From the NCBI GenBank assembly GCA_021157965.1, contig JAGGVO010000046.1, positions 1 to 33,795 of the forward strand: a stretch of DNA of 33,795 nucleotides, in the 5' to 3' direction. The DNA comes from Candidatus Neomarinimicrobiota bacterium (GTDB lineage: Bacteria > Fidelibacterota > Fidelibacteria > Fidelibacterales > Fidelibacteraceae). Below, piece by piece: positions 16,104 through 24,599 of this stretch. Below the pieces are notes generated by a model. That model saw only the letters and a list, made by a program, of their open reading frames with translations. It searched no databases and was not told where the DNA came from. Every line of letters begins with the position of its first letter. Within the stretch, counting starts at the first letter, position 1. The position numbers and the translations under genes are program-made.

Positions 16104-16994
16104 TCTCACCACTGTTGACTGCCGACTGCTGACTATCAACTGTCGACTGTCTCGCCCCTCGTCACGCGTCACTCTATATATGGCTTTCCTGTAACTGTAT
16201 TTCGGATATCCCAGAATCGTAACGGCATAAATCCTTCTGTTTGGGGGAATGTTCAAAAATTTCTCCAAATCCTTATGAGCATACAAGGCAAATCCGATAA
16301 TACATGTTCCGAGTCCCAAACGGTGGGCATTCAGAATAAGAATTTGCTGAGCGGCGACACAATCATCCCGGCCGGTTTGTTGTTTTTTTGGTGCTGATAT
16401 AAAAACAACACAGGGCGCGCCACGGAAAAAAGGACTACGCCCCCTTTCGGATGCGGAAACAAGACGTTTCAAAGTATCCCGGTTCTTAAGTAATGAACGT
16501 GCTTTCCGGGGAGCCACAACGGATAAAAAGCCGGTCACGACAGGGTTTATAAGGGCCGCAAGCCGCCGGTACCGGTTTGCCGTTATCTTTTCCAGCTTAT
16601 CAATCGTTGCTTTTGAATCCACGATGTGATACTGACGTTTCCGGGCGTTATGCCCGCTGGGGGCTGTTTCTGCCAGACGAATCAGCCTTTGGATGATATC
16701 AGGTTCTACTTTTTGAGATGTATATCGGCGTATGGATCGGCGTGTGGCGTAAAAATCGTCCGGATTTTCCGGGTCAGGCGTTTTAAGGATAAATTTTCCC
16801 GTTTTTTCACCACTGTGTGTAAAAGCATCTTCAGGACACACGGCAGCACAATGTCCGCAAAAGATGCAGGAGCCGGGATGACGGGCTGTGGGTATACTGT
16901 CCTGCATAGTCAGAACGCCGGACGGACACACATCGACACAAAAAGCACAGGAAGTGCATCGATCCTTATTGATTGTGATATGAGGTGAATTCAT
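16086..16994 (-). CDS. Ferredoxin-nitroreductase fusion with repeat-derived C-terminus
   Basis: A 302-residue protein with two N-terminal [4Fe-4S] clusters (CTSCAFCVDVCP and CIFCGHCAAVCP, residues about 14-55). A nitroreductase-fold FMN domain follows (RRSIRRYTSQKV...TAPSGHNARKRQ...AAQQILILNAHRLGLGTCIIGF...ILGYPKYSYRKAIYR). Such fusions are common in anaerobes; the substrate is unknown. After AIYR, where homologues normally finish soon after the YPK motif, about 28 further residues are encoded by degenerate repeats. The TGA stop lies inside the 8-bp tandem repeat. The true ancestral stop was probably lost (inference). It is the last gene of the gatB-coaX operon, 3 bp after coaX. Confidence 0.88.
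   Translation of the reverse strand: MNSPHITINKDRCTSCAFCVDVCPSGVLTMQDSIPTARHPGSCIFCGHCAAVCPEDAFTHSGEKTGKFILKTPDPENPDDFYATRRSIRRYTSQKVEPDIIQRLIRLAETAPSGHNARKRQYHIVDSKATIDKLEKITANRYRRLAALINPVVTGFLSVVAPRKARSLLKNRDTLKRLVSASERGRSPFFRGAPCVVFISAPKKQQTGRDDCVAAQQILILNAHRLGLGTCIIGFALYAHKDLEKFLNIPPNRRIYAVTILGYPKYSYRKAIYRVTRDEGRDSRQLIVSSRQSTVVRDWMIG
16104..16178. repeat. Degenerate simple repeats inside the 3' end of the nitroreductase gene
   Basis: A run of GACTG/CAACTG variants (16114-16150) is followed by CGCCCCTCGTCACGCGTCAC (16153-16172), the reverse complement of a GTGACGCGTGACGAGG motif also seen near 33522. These bases are read as the last codons of the overlapping gene but look like intergenic repeat sequence. 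Confidence 0.6.
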
Positions 16995-16997
16995 TTT

Positions 16998-17774
16998 TCA
17001 GGGCTCCGGGATAAATTCATCGGCAATGGCGGTGAGTCCCTTCAAGGTCAGATCCGGAATGGTAGCAGTGATGGTTTCGGACCGGGATGATACCATTTCA
17101 GCCAGGCCGCCGGTTGAAAGAATAGTTGAAAAGGTAAGTCTCGTCTCCCGGCAGATTCTCCGGACCATACCATCTGTCTGATCAACGGCTCCCCAAAGAA
17201 TGCCTGAACGAAGCTGAGAGGATGTGTCAACACCGATGACATTATCAGGGAATTCCATGGCAATACCGTGAAGTTGGGCGGCGGCTTTGAATAAATTGGC
17301 AGAGGATGTCCGGATTCCCGGTGCAATACTGCCTCCCAGATATTTTCCGTCCGGACCCAGCACATCCACTGTTGTGGCCGTTCCAAAGTCGATGATTATC
17401 TGAGGCAATGGGTAACTTGTCAACCCTGCATACATATTGCAAATGCGGTCTGCTCCCAGGGTTTGAAAACGCCCTTCCAGAAAATTGTGTCTGTAGGGCA
17501 GGGAAGGAGTGACAAATAAAGGGTCTGTATTTAAATATTCACGGCTCATATCGCGAAGTCCGGCATTCATTTGCGGAACAACCGAACTGATGATGGTGCG
17601 CTTAATTTCCGGTATGGGGATTCCGGCATCATGGCACAACAAGCGCACATAAACCCAGAGTTCATCTTCCGTTTTAGTCCCGTCGGACGTGATGCGCCAC
17701 GACCGGATGATCTCTCCGTTCCGGATTAATCCCAGAACCGTCTGGGTATTTCCTGTATCAATTGCCAGTAACAT
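16998..17774 (-). CDS. coaX: Type III pantothenate kinase
   Basis: Phosphorylates pantothenate with ATP, the first committed step of coenzyme A synthesis. The ASKHA-fold motifs are present: IDTGNTQTVLG at the N-terminus, GADRICNMYA, and IIDFGTATTVDVLGPDGKYLGGSIAPG. Length 258 is normal. The start ATG has a strong AAAGGAG 6 bp upstream, overlapping the gatB stop region (11-bp gap). Its substrate comes from the panBCD genes at 26755-28763. Confidence 0.96.
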   Translation of the reverse strand: MLLAIDTGNTQTVLGLIRNGEIIRSWRITSDGTKTEDELWVYVRLLCHDAGIPIPEIKRTIISSVVPQMNAGLRDMSREYLNTDPLFVTPSLPYRHNFLEGRFQTLGADRICNMYAGLTSYPLPQIIIDFGTATTVDVLGPDGKYLGGSIAPGIRTSSANLFKAAAQLHGIAMEFPDNVIGVDTSSQLRSGILWGAVDQTDGMVRRICRETRLTFSTILSTGGLAEMVSSRSETITATIPDLTLKGLTAIADEFIPEP

Positions 17775-17785
17775 CCCCGACTCCT

Positions 17786-19210
17786 TTACGCGTTTAAATT
17801 TTTCTTTAAAATCTGCCGGGTTACTTTCTGGTCTGCCCGCCCTTTAGTGGCTTTCATAACCTGACCCATGAAAAAACCAAAAAGCTGGTTTTTGCCCTGA
17901 CGGTATTTTTCCAGTTCTGCCGGATGCTTTTCGAGAATGTCCCGGATTAATGATTCCAGTTCTTCCGGGGAAGAGATAGTCATGAGCCCCTTTTCCTCAA
18001 TAATTTTTCCGGCCGGTTCCCCTGTTTCGGCCATAACATCAAGGACGGTTTTGGCTGTTTGGGGCGTAATTTTTTTATGAATCAAATAGGTGAGGAGTTC
18101 TTTAAGCTGTTCCGGTGATACAGGAGATTGATCAATACTGAGTTGTCTCTCTTTCAATATCCGGAGGATCTCTCCCCGCACCCAGTGGTTCATCAGGGTT
18201 GTGTCCGGAAAGTCCCTGACAGCTTCTTCAAAATAATCGGCAATTTCCCGTTCTGCCGTTAAAACCAGCCCGTCTTCTACAGATAGTTTGTATTGCTGGA
18301 TAAAACGGGCGAGTCGCTCATGGGGAAGTTCAGGCATGGATCTTTTGATTTCGTCAATCATGGCATCTGTCAGTTGGACATCCACCAGATCCGGCTCGGG
18401 GAAATAGCGGTAGTCGTGACTCTCCTCTTTGGAGCGCATGGGTTCTGCAGTTTGTGCTTGTTCGTTCCACAAGAGTGTTTCCTGAACCACCGTACCGCCG
18501 GATTCCAATACCTGTATCTGGCGCTTTGCTTCATATGCCAGGGCTTTTTCCACTCCCCGGAAAGAATTCATGTTTTTCAGTTCGGTGCGCGTCCCGAATG
18601 TTGTGCTCCCTTTCGGCATGACGGAAAGATTGGCATCACAGCGCAATGACCCCTCTTCCATGTTGCAATCCGAAATCCCGATGTAACGAATAAGTTGCTT
18701 CAGAGTGGTCAGATAACTATAGGCTTCCTGAGGGCTCCGGATATCCGGTTTGCTGACGATTTCAAGGAGGGGAATCCCGCAGCGGTTCAGATCGATCAGG
18801 GTTCCGTCATCACCATGCATGGATTTTCCCGCATCCTCCTCCATGTGTATGCGGATAAGACCGATTTTCTTTTGTCCTGGTTCCGCCGGAATTTCAATAT
18901 ATCCGTCATAGCAAATAGGGTCATCATATTGAGATATCTGATATCCCTTGGGCAGATCGGGATAAAAATAGTTCTTCCGGGCAAAACCGCTTCTCTTCCG
19001 GATCTTACAATGTGTAGCGAATCCTGCTTTCACTGCGGATGTGACGATTTCCCTGTTTAAGACAGGCAATGCCCCCGGATATCCCAGGCATACCGGACAG
19101 GTTTGTGTGTTCGGTGGAGCCCCGTATGTCGTTTTACAACTGCAGAATGCTTTTGAGCGTGTATTTAATTGGACGTGAACTTCCAAACCAATCACAATCT
19201 CCCAATCCAT
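17786..19210 (-). CDS. gatB: Aspartyl/glutamyl-tRNA(Asn/Gln) amidotransferase subunit B
   Basis: The tRNA-binding and kinase subunit of GatCAB, which amidates mischarged Glu-tRNA(Gln) and/or Asp-tRNA(Asn). Family marks are the N-terminal EIVIGLEVHVQLNT, CPVCLGYPGALPVLN, the signature DLNRCGIPLLEIVSKPDI, MEEGSLRCDANLS and DYRYFPEPDL. A YqeY-like C-terminal helical domain follows (LFGFFMGQVMKATKGRA). I chose ATG 19210, with AGGAG 8 bp upstream; an ATG at 19255 would add 15 unrelated residues. gatA and gatC are not in the window. It heads the gatB-coaX-nitroreductase operon. Confidence 0.96.
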   Translation of the reverse strand: MDWEIVIGLEVHVQLNTRSKAFCSCKTTYGAPPNTQTCPVCLGYPGALPVLNREIVTSAVKAGFATHCKIRKRSGFARKNYFYPDLPKGYQISQYDDPICYDGYIEIPAEPGQKKIGLIRIHMEEDAGKSMHGDDGTLIDLNRCGIPLLEIVSKPDIRSPQEAYSYLTTLKQLIRYIGISDCNMEEGSLRCDANLSVMPKGSTTFGTRTELKNMNSFRGVEKALAYEAKRQIQVLESGGTVVQETLLWNEQAQTAEPMRSKEESHDYRYFPEPDLVDVQLTDAMIDEIKRSMPELPHERLARFIQQYKLSVEDGLVLTAEREIADYFEEAVRDFPDTTLMNHWVRGEILRILKERQLSIDQSPVSPEQLKELLTYLIHKKITPQTAKTVLDVMAETGEPAGKIIEEKGLMTISSPEELESLIRDILEKHPAELEKYRQGKNQLFGFFMGQVMKATKGRADQKVTRQILKKNLNA

Positions 19211-19233
19211 TCGGTGTCTCCTGAACTTTTTCG

Positions 19234-19264
19234 CAAATTTACATGTCTTTTCCATGCATTCAAA
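19234..19264 (-). promoter_or_regulatory. Candidate Bacteroides-type promoter of gatB
   Basis: On the minus strand TTTG (19261-19264) and TAAATTTG (19234-19241) are separated by exactly 19 bp. This matches the Bacteroidetes primary-sigma pattern TTTG-N19-21-TAnnTTTG. It also reads as TTGAAT-16-TAAATT for a sigma-70 type. The expected start point would give a leader of only about 15-20 bases before the gatB ATG, with AGGAG inside it. Confidence 0.45.
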
Positions 19265-19346
19265 GGGGGGATATCTGAAGCTTTACATGTTTAAAACTTG
19301 CGTCATTCCTTATTTTATCCTTATCATTCACCGTGGAGACGGCACA

Positions 19347-22079
19347 ATGAGTAAACATAAATTCTTCCTTTATGCCCTGGCCATTTTTCTGGCGTTTTCC
19401 CTGATGCCGGCGGTTGGTTTACACGCTCAGGAAAACCCTCTGTTGCCTGAATACAAAAACCACTTGAAAAACCTTCGCAATTTCCCTGAAATGGCTTTTC
19501 AGGAAGCACACCAGCTCTTTCTGGCCGGCAAGGCTCTGAAGGATACCAGCGATATGCATCAGGCCCTTATTACCATGGGACGGATTTATTTGGAACAGAA
19601 TAATCTGGATCGGGCGGCTCATTATTTTAATCATGCGCTGGAACTGACAGAGAAAAATCCGTCTTTCTATTGCCGTTATATGGAAAGCTGCTATTATCTG
19701 GGGCGGGTTGCTTACGAAAAGAATCAATTTCAGGATGCTTATACCTGGTGGAAATCCGGAACAAATTCTGAACGGATGAAAGAATGTGGAGGAATCTATA
19801 ATCGGTTTCTCGTGGCTCTGGCTGAGTACCACTTGCTTATCGGTAATTTTTTGGATATGAAATCACATCTCTTTCAGGCCTTGAAACTGGAAGATGACTT
19901 TGTTGATATAGAAACAACAATCCGGACGCGCACATTGTTGGGACAGGCATATCACTGGCTGGGAGTGTATGATTCTGCGAAGTACTATTTTCATGATGCC
20001 ATCAACCGAAGTATTCAATATGAAATGCCCTATCTTTTGCCCGAACCTATGGTCTTCCTGGGGAGAACCTACAATTACCTCGGTGAATTTGATGATGCCA
20101 CGGACTATATGTTGAAAGCCCTGAGTTATGCACGGCAGTATCACAGACAAAATGCCATGGCAATAGCCCTGGCACATCTGGGGATTCTGGAATATATTTT
20201 TAACAACCATATCCGTGGATTGGATTACTGTCTTTCTGCCATGGATATTTTTACAAAAACCGGTTATTTGCCCGGGCAGGCGCTGGCACACGAACATCTG
20301 GCCATTATTTATATCGGGCAAAAAGATTTTAAATCGGCAGAAACCGAAATTCTAAAATCTCTTCAAATCCGGGAGGGAATCGGTTCCCTGTTTGGCATGA
20401 GCGAAAGTTATGAGAATCTGGCTGTAATTTACCGGAATCTTGGCCGCTTCGATGATGCACTGGATATGAATTTAAAAGCCCTGAAAATCCGTCGGGAAAT
20501 CGGTCACAGGCAGGGTGTTTCTTCATCATTATACAATATTGGATTAACCTGTTTTACAGCCGGGAATGTTGATCAGGCCCTTGATTATTTTTATCAGTCT
20601 CTTGATCTGGCAAAAGAGTTGCGGAGTGAACGGGGGCGGGTAGCCATCCTGAAGGCCATCAGTGCCGTTTATGAAGCACAGGGTGAAATGGATAAAGCGC
20701 TTGAGGTTTATAAACAACACAGCGCTTTAAAAGATTCGGTCTTGTCTCAGGCCCGGATACGAAGAATTGAAGATTTAAAGAAACAGAGCGAAATCCGGCG
20801 CAGAGAAAAACTCATCAGTGAACAATCCCGGAAAATCAACATCCAGCAAATTTCTCTTGCCGGGATTACTATTCTCCTGATAATCGGTATGATTCTTGCT
20901 TGGCGACTCGGCATTGCAACCCGGAAAATTCGCCAGTCTTATGAAGAATTGAAGAAGAGGGATTCTATCATTCATACTTACTCAAATGCTGTGATCCGTG
21001 AAAAAGAAGAAGCTGAAAACAAACTCCGTGAGCTTGAAGAAACCCAGTTGAAGCTGAAACAGATTGACGAACAGTTCCTTTGGCTTTTTAACCTGAATTT
21101 GGCAGGTATTGCACGTATATCTTCCGGACGGAAATGGACTCAGGTTAACAAGGTTCTGTCTGAAATGCTGGGATATCATGTGTCTGAATTGACCGATTTT
21201 GAATGGGAAAAGATTTGCCATCCACAGGATCTGGCAGTAGAAAAGGAGTTGTTTCAGAATGTCCTGGATGGTGCCATCCGGGATTACAATCTGGAAATGC
21301 GCCTGTACCGGAAAAACGGTTCGCTTTTGAAAACGGTGATGATGTTCAGAGCTTTCCGGGATGATCATAACCGTTTTGATTTTGGTATTGCCGTCTTCTC
21401 AGATGTAGGGTACCGGAAGTTTTATGAAAATAAATTGCTGGTTTATCAGAATTACTTGAAACGATTTCTTTTTCTCTTAAGTGAAGAAATTGAAAAGCTG
21501 GCTTCCGGCCTTCGGAATGTTTCACTGATTCCTGATTCCGATCTTGTGTATCAGGAATGGAAAACCATGAACCAGGATATTCTGAGCAGTCTTGAAATGA
21601 TTGATAAGGTCAGGACATTTCAGGACACCCTGACGCCGGAAAACGGAGAATGGTTTGTAAATCTGCGGGAGCTGGCCCAAACCGCTGCCATGAATTATCC
21701 CGAAACTGACATCGAAATAAAAGGTAGTGGCATTGCTTTTGCCGATCAGTCTGCAAAATTCATTTTTGATCATCTGATACGAAATGCCATTGTCCATGGG
21801 AATGCCGATAAAATTTCCATCCGGATCCGCCGGAGTAAAGAATATGTCCAGGTTATCGTTTCTGATAATGGAAAAGGAATCAAAGAGGAGGATCGCTTCC
21901 GGGTTCTGGATGCTTATCTCCATCCGAATGCGTCAAAATTCAGAGGTATTGGACTTAACTGGGTCCGTCAATATGTCGAGTTGTATGGGGGTGGCATGAA
22001 AATCCAGAAAAGGAAGGATAGGGGGACAGAGATTATTTTACTCTTTTTATCAAAAGACAATATAAAGGTGCCATTATGA
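19347..22079 (+). CDS. TPR-PAS sensor with HATPase domain, no phosphoacceptor His
   Basis: A 910-residue membrane sensor. Order: signal peptide (1-28, ending in GLHAQ), a periplasmic TPR array (about 40-480; repeated A-x-x-Y-x-x-A-L units), one TM segment (about 503-522, ITILLIIGMILAW), a short coiled coil, a PAS domain (about 573-690, NKVLSEMLGY...ICHPQDL) and a HATPase_c domain (about 780-905). The ATP site is intact: N-box HLIRNAIVHGNA, G1 SDNGKGI, G2 RGIGLNW. The expected dimerisation helix reads LLSEEIEKLASGL where a SHE(L/I)R-type histidine motif should be, and no histidine occurs between the PAS domain and the N-box. I chose ATG 19347 (GGAG upstream, followed by the signal peptide). 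It overlaps the next gene by 4 bp. No response regulator is nearby. Confidence 0.88.
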   Translation: MSKHKFFLYALAIFLAFSLMPAVGLHAQENPLLPEYKNHLKNLRNFPEMAFQEAHQLFLAGKALKDTSDMHQALITMGRIYLEQNNLDRAAHYFNHALELTEKNPSFYCRYMESCYYLGRVAYEKNQFQDAYTWWKSGTNSERMKECGGIYNRFLVALAEYHLLIGNFLDMKSHLFQALKLEDDFVDIETTIRTRTLLGQAYHWLGVYDSAKYYFHDAINRSIQYEMPYLLPEPMVFLGRTYNYLGEFDDATDYMLKALSYARQYHRQNAMAIALAHLGILEYIFNNHIRGLDYCLSAMDIFTKTGYLPGQALAHEHLAIIYIGQKDFKSAETEILKSLQIREGIGSLFGMSESYENLAVIYRNLGRFDDALDMNLKALKIRREIGHRQGVSSSLYNIGLTCFTAGNVDQALDYFYQSLDLAKELRSERGRVAILKAISAVYEAQGEMDKALEVYKQHSALKDSVLSQARIRRIEDLKKQSEIRRREKLISEQSRKINIQQISLAGITILLIIGMILAWRLGIATRKIRQSYEELKKRDSIIHTYSNAVIREKEEAENKLRELEETQLKLKQIDEQFLWLFNLNLAGIARISSGRKWTQVNKVLSEMLGYHVSELTDFEWEKICHPQDLAVEKELFQNVLDGAIRDYNLEMRLYRKNGSLLKTVMMFRAFRDDHNRFDFGIAVFSDVGYRKFYENKLLVYQNYLKRFLFLLSEEIEKLASGLRNVSLIPDSDLVYQEWKTMNQDILSSLEMIDKVRTFQDTLTPENGEWFVNLRELAQTAAMNYPETDIEIKGSGIAFADQSAKFIFDHLIRNAIVHGNADKISIRIRRSKEYVQVIVSDNGKGIKEEDRFRVLDAYLHPNASKFRGIGLNWVRQYVELYGGGMKIQKRKDRGTEIILLFLSKDNIKVPL

Positions 22080-22966
22080 AACACGTTAAAATGCTTCTGT
22101 TATTTTCACTCATTGCCTTACTTGCTTTTCAGGGATGCGATACCGGTGCGAAATCAGAGCGTCCTGCCGGTTTTGACAGTGGAAAAGAGCTCAGGGCTTA
22201 TTTCCATTGGAGTCCCGAGCGCCTCCCCCTGGTGAGTGCCCATCGCGGAGGCCCTGTCCCGGGCTATGCGGAAAATGCCATTCGTACCTTTCAGCGCTCC
22301 GCGGATGTCGGAGCGGCCATTATTGAATGCGATGTCAGGCAGAGTAAAGACGGCTACCTGGTGTTGATGCATGATCGTACACTGAATCGCACGACGACAG
22401 GAAGCGGTGATATATCCGATTACACGCTGGAGGAATTGAAACGGCTGGAGCTTGTGGATGAACATAAAAAACCTACCGGTGATAAAATTCCAACGCTTCA
22501 GGAAGCTTTTGAATGGGCCCGGGAAAAAGCGATTCTCCATCTGGATATCAAAGAACCGGTGGAGCCCTCCCTGATTGTATCAGAAATCAGAAAAGCCGAC
22601 GCCTTGCCATTTGCCGTTGTCATTGTCTATAATTTTGAAAGGATGATGCAGTATTACCATTTGGAGCCGGAACTGATGATGTCAGTTTCAGCCGGGTCTG
22701 TGAAATCGGTGGAGATGCTTCAAACCTATGAAATCCCCATGGAGAATCTTCAGATCTTTGTCGGGGTATCCGAACCGGATCCCCAGGTGTATAAAATGCT
22801 GCATGATGAAAATCGTTACTGCATATTAGGCACGATGCATAATCTGGATCATAAAGCCCTGAAAGAGGGATCCCATGTGTATATGGAATTATTTCAAAAC
22901 GGGGCGGATATTATTTCTACCGATCAGGTTGACCTTGCAGCGGAAGCTGTCCGTGTTATGCAATAA
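22076..22966 (+). CDS. Glycerophosphodiester phosphodiesterase, probable lipoprotein
   Basis: Hydrolyses deacylated phospholipid diesters to glycerol 3-phosphate and an alcohol. A signal peptide ends at FQGC (residues about 18-21), a loose lipobox with the cysteine in place. The GDPD TIM-barrel motifs are SAHRGG (about 54-59, catalytic His), IIECDVRQSKDG (metal-binding Glu/Asp), LMHDRTLNRTT (second catalytic His) and LHLDIKE. The C-terminus has NGADIISTDQVD. Length 296 fits. Its start overlaps the sensor stop (ATGA), so expression is coupled to it, a pairing whose meaning is unclear. The stop codon is 1 bp from the argS stop on the other strand. Confidence 0.93.
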   Translation: MKHVKMLLLFSLIALLAFQGCDTGAKSERPAGFDSGKELRAYFHWSPERLPLVSAHRGGPVPGYAENAIRTFQRSADVGAAIIECDVRQSKDGYLVLMHDRTLNRTTTGSGDISDYTLEELKRLELVDEHKKPTGDKIPTLQEAFEWAREKAILHLDIKEPVEPSLIVSEIRKADALPFAVVIVYNFERMMQYYHLEPELMMSVSAGSVKSVEMLQTYEIPMENLQIFVGVSEPDPQVYKMLHDENRYCILGTMHNLDHKALKEGSHVYMELFQNGADIISTDQVDLAAEAVRVMQ

Positions 22967-22967
22967 T

Positions 22968-24596
22968 TTACATGACTTCCGGGGCTGTAATACCCAGAAT
23001 ACCAAGCCCTTCCGCCATGAGGGTTTTGACGGCACTGACCATTTTTAAACGGGCTTTGGAAAGTGGAATATCTTCTGTGACCACGCGGTGTGTGGCGTAA
23101 AATTTATGAAATGCCGTGGCCAGCTTCTGCAGATATGAAGCGAGGTGCATGGGCTCCAGGGTTTTCCGGCACAATTCCATCACTTCTCCGAATTCAGCCG
23201 CGACTTTTAAAACATCCAGTGTTTCCGGTTCGCAAAGCAATTGAATGTTGCCATCCCGGTAGGAATCAATCCCCTTTTCAATACTGTGTTTTAAAATATT
23301 GTTCATACGGGCGTGAGCATACTGTAAATAAAAAACAGGGTTTTCATCACTCTCTTTTTGTGCCAGTTCAATATCAAAATTCAAGTGGGCGTCCATTGTG
23401 CGCATGATGTAAAAATACCGGACTACATCGGGCCCCACCAGGTCCATGAGTTCGTCCAGGGTAACAAAATTGGCTTTTCGGGTGGACATCTTGACTTTTT
23501 CTCCGTTTCGGGTCAGAGTGACAAATTGATGGAGGAGGACCAAAATGTTGGATGTATCATATTCCATAGCCTCCAGCCCTGCCTTGACATCCGGATAAGT
23601 TGCGTGGTGATCCGCCCCGAAAATATCAATGATTAAGTCAAATCCACGGGTGAGTTTATCCCGGTGATAGGCAATGTCCGGCAGCCTGTACGTGGGTTCG
23701 CCCGAACTTTTAACAAAGACACGGTCTTTTTCAGCCCCAAAGCGGGTTGCCCTGAACCATACCGCTCCCTCTTTATCATACAGATAACCTTTTTCCCGTA
23801 AAAGAGAGAGGACTTCATCAATTTTCCCTGCCGTATATAAATCCTTTTCATTGGTGAAAATATCGTGGTGGACTCTCAGTCTTTCAAGTGTTTCCCGGAT
23901 CATTTTAAAAATCCGGTTCGATGCAAAATCAATCAGATCCCTGTCCTGAGAATCCTCCGGGAGAATGTTTCCCCTTTCTTTCAGATACTCCGAAGCGATA
24001 TCCCGGATGTATTCTCCTTCGTATCCTCCTTCCGGTATGGGGCAGTCTTCACCCAGAAGTTCCTTGCACCGGGCATATACCGATTCACCCAGTCTTTGCA
24101 TTTGCCGGCCGGCATTGTTGAAATAGTATTCCCGGGTTACATCATTCCCATACCACTCCAGGATCCGGGCAATGGTGTCACCTAATACAGCCTGGCGGCC
24201 ATGACCGATTGTCAGGGGACCTGTGGGATTGGCACTGACAAATTCAATCTGGACTTTTTTGCCTTCTCCTGCAGGTTTCATGAAATCTTTATCTTCTTCG
24301 ATCAGTTTTTCCACAAGTGACTGGTAGTACTGGTCTGAAATATAAAAATTGATAAAGCCGGGACGGACACATTCAATTTTCTGAATCAGGGGTTCATGGC
24401 GCGCCAGAATATCATCCCGGATTTCTTCTGCAATTTTCAGGGGATTTTTTTTCAGTATCCCGGCCAGTTTCATGGCTGCATTGGTGCTAATATCACCAAA
24501 ATCAGGGTTTTTGGGGTGTTCCACCGTGAAATCCGGGGTTTCAATAAGGCGCTCCCGAAGTACTTCGGAAATCAGGGTCTGAATATACTGTAACAT
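22968..24596 (-). CDS. argS: Arginyl-tRNA synthetase
   Basis: Charges tRNA(Arg). Class I features are FVSANPTGPLTIGHGR (the HIGH region, with Thr in place of the first His), GDTIARIL, the ArgRS-type FGADHHATYPDVKAGLEAM and a KMSKS-like VKMSTRKANFVTL. The N-terminal Arg_tRNA_synt_N domain (PDFGDISTNAAMKLA) and the C-terminal DALR anticodon-binding domain (YLQYAHARMNNI...YLQKLATAFHKFY) are complete. Length 542 is normal. It is the last gene of the long minus-strand operon, 3 bp after rsfS, and its stop nearly meets that of the plus-strand GDPD gene. Confidence 0.97.
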   Translation of the reverse strand: MLQYIQTLISEVLRERLIETPDFTVEHPKNPDFGDISTNAAMKLAGILKKNPLKIAEEIRDDILARHEPLIQKIECVRPGFINFYISDQYYQSLVEKLIEEDKDFMKPAGEGKKVQIEFVSANPTGPLTIGHGRQAVLGDTIARILEWYGNDVTREYYFNNAGRQMQRLGESVYARCKELLGEDCPIPEGGYEGEYIRDIASEYLKERGNILPEDSQDRDLIDFASNRIFKMIRETLERLRVHHDIFTNEKDLYTAGKIDEVLSLLREKGYLYDKEGAVWFRATRFGAEKDRVFVKSSGEPTYRLPDIAYHRDKLTRGFDLIIDIFGADHHATYPDVKAGLEAMEYDTSNILVLLHQFVTLTRNGEKVKMSTRKANFVTLDELMDLVGPDVVRYFYIMRTMDAHLNFDIELAQKESDENPVFYLQYAHARMNNILKHSIEKGIDSYRDGNIQLLCEPETLDVLKVAAEFGEVMELCRKTLEPMHLASYLQKLATAFHKFYATHRVVTEDIPLSKARLKMVSAVKTLMAEGLGILGITAPEVM

Positions 24597-24599
24597 TGC

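Noticed and set aside
19254-19346. Upstream start of the sensor gene
   Set aside because: It would add 31 residues before a clear signal peptide; ATG 19347 has GGAG upstream.
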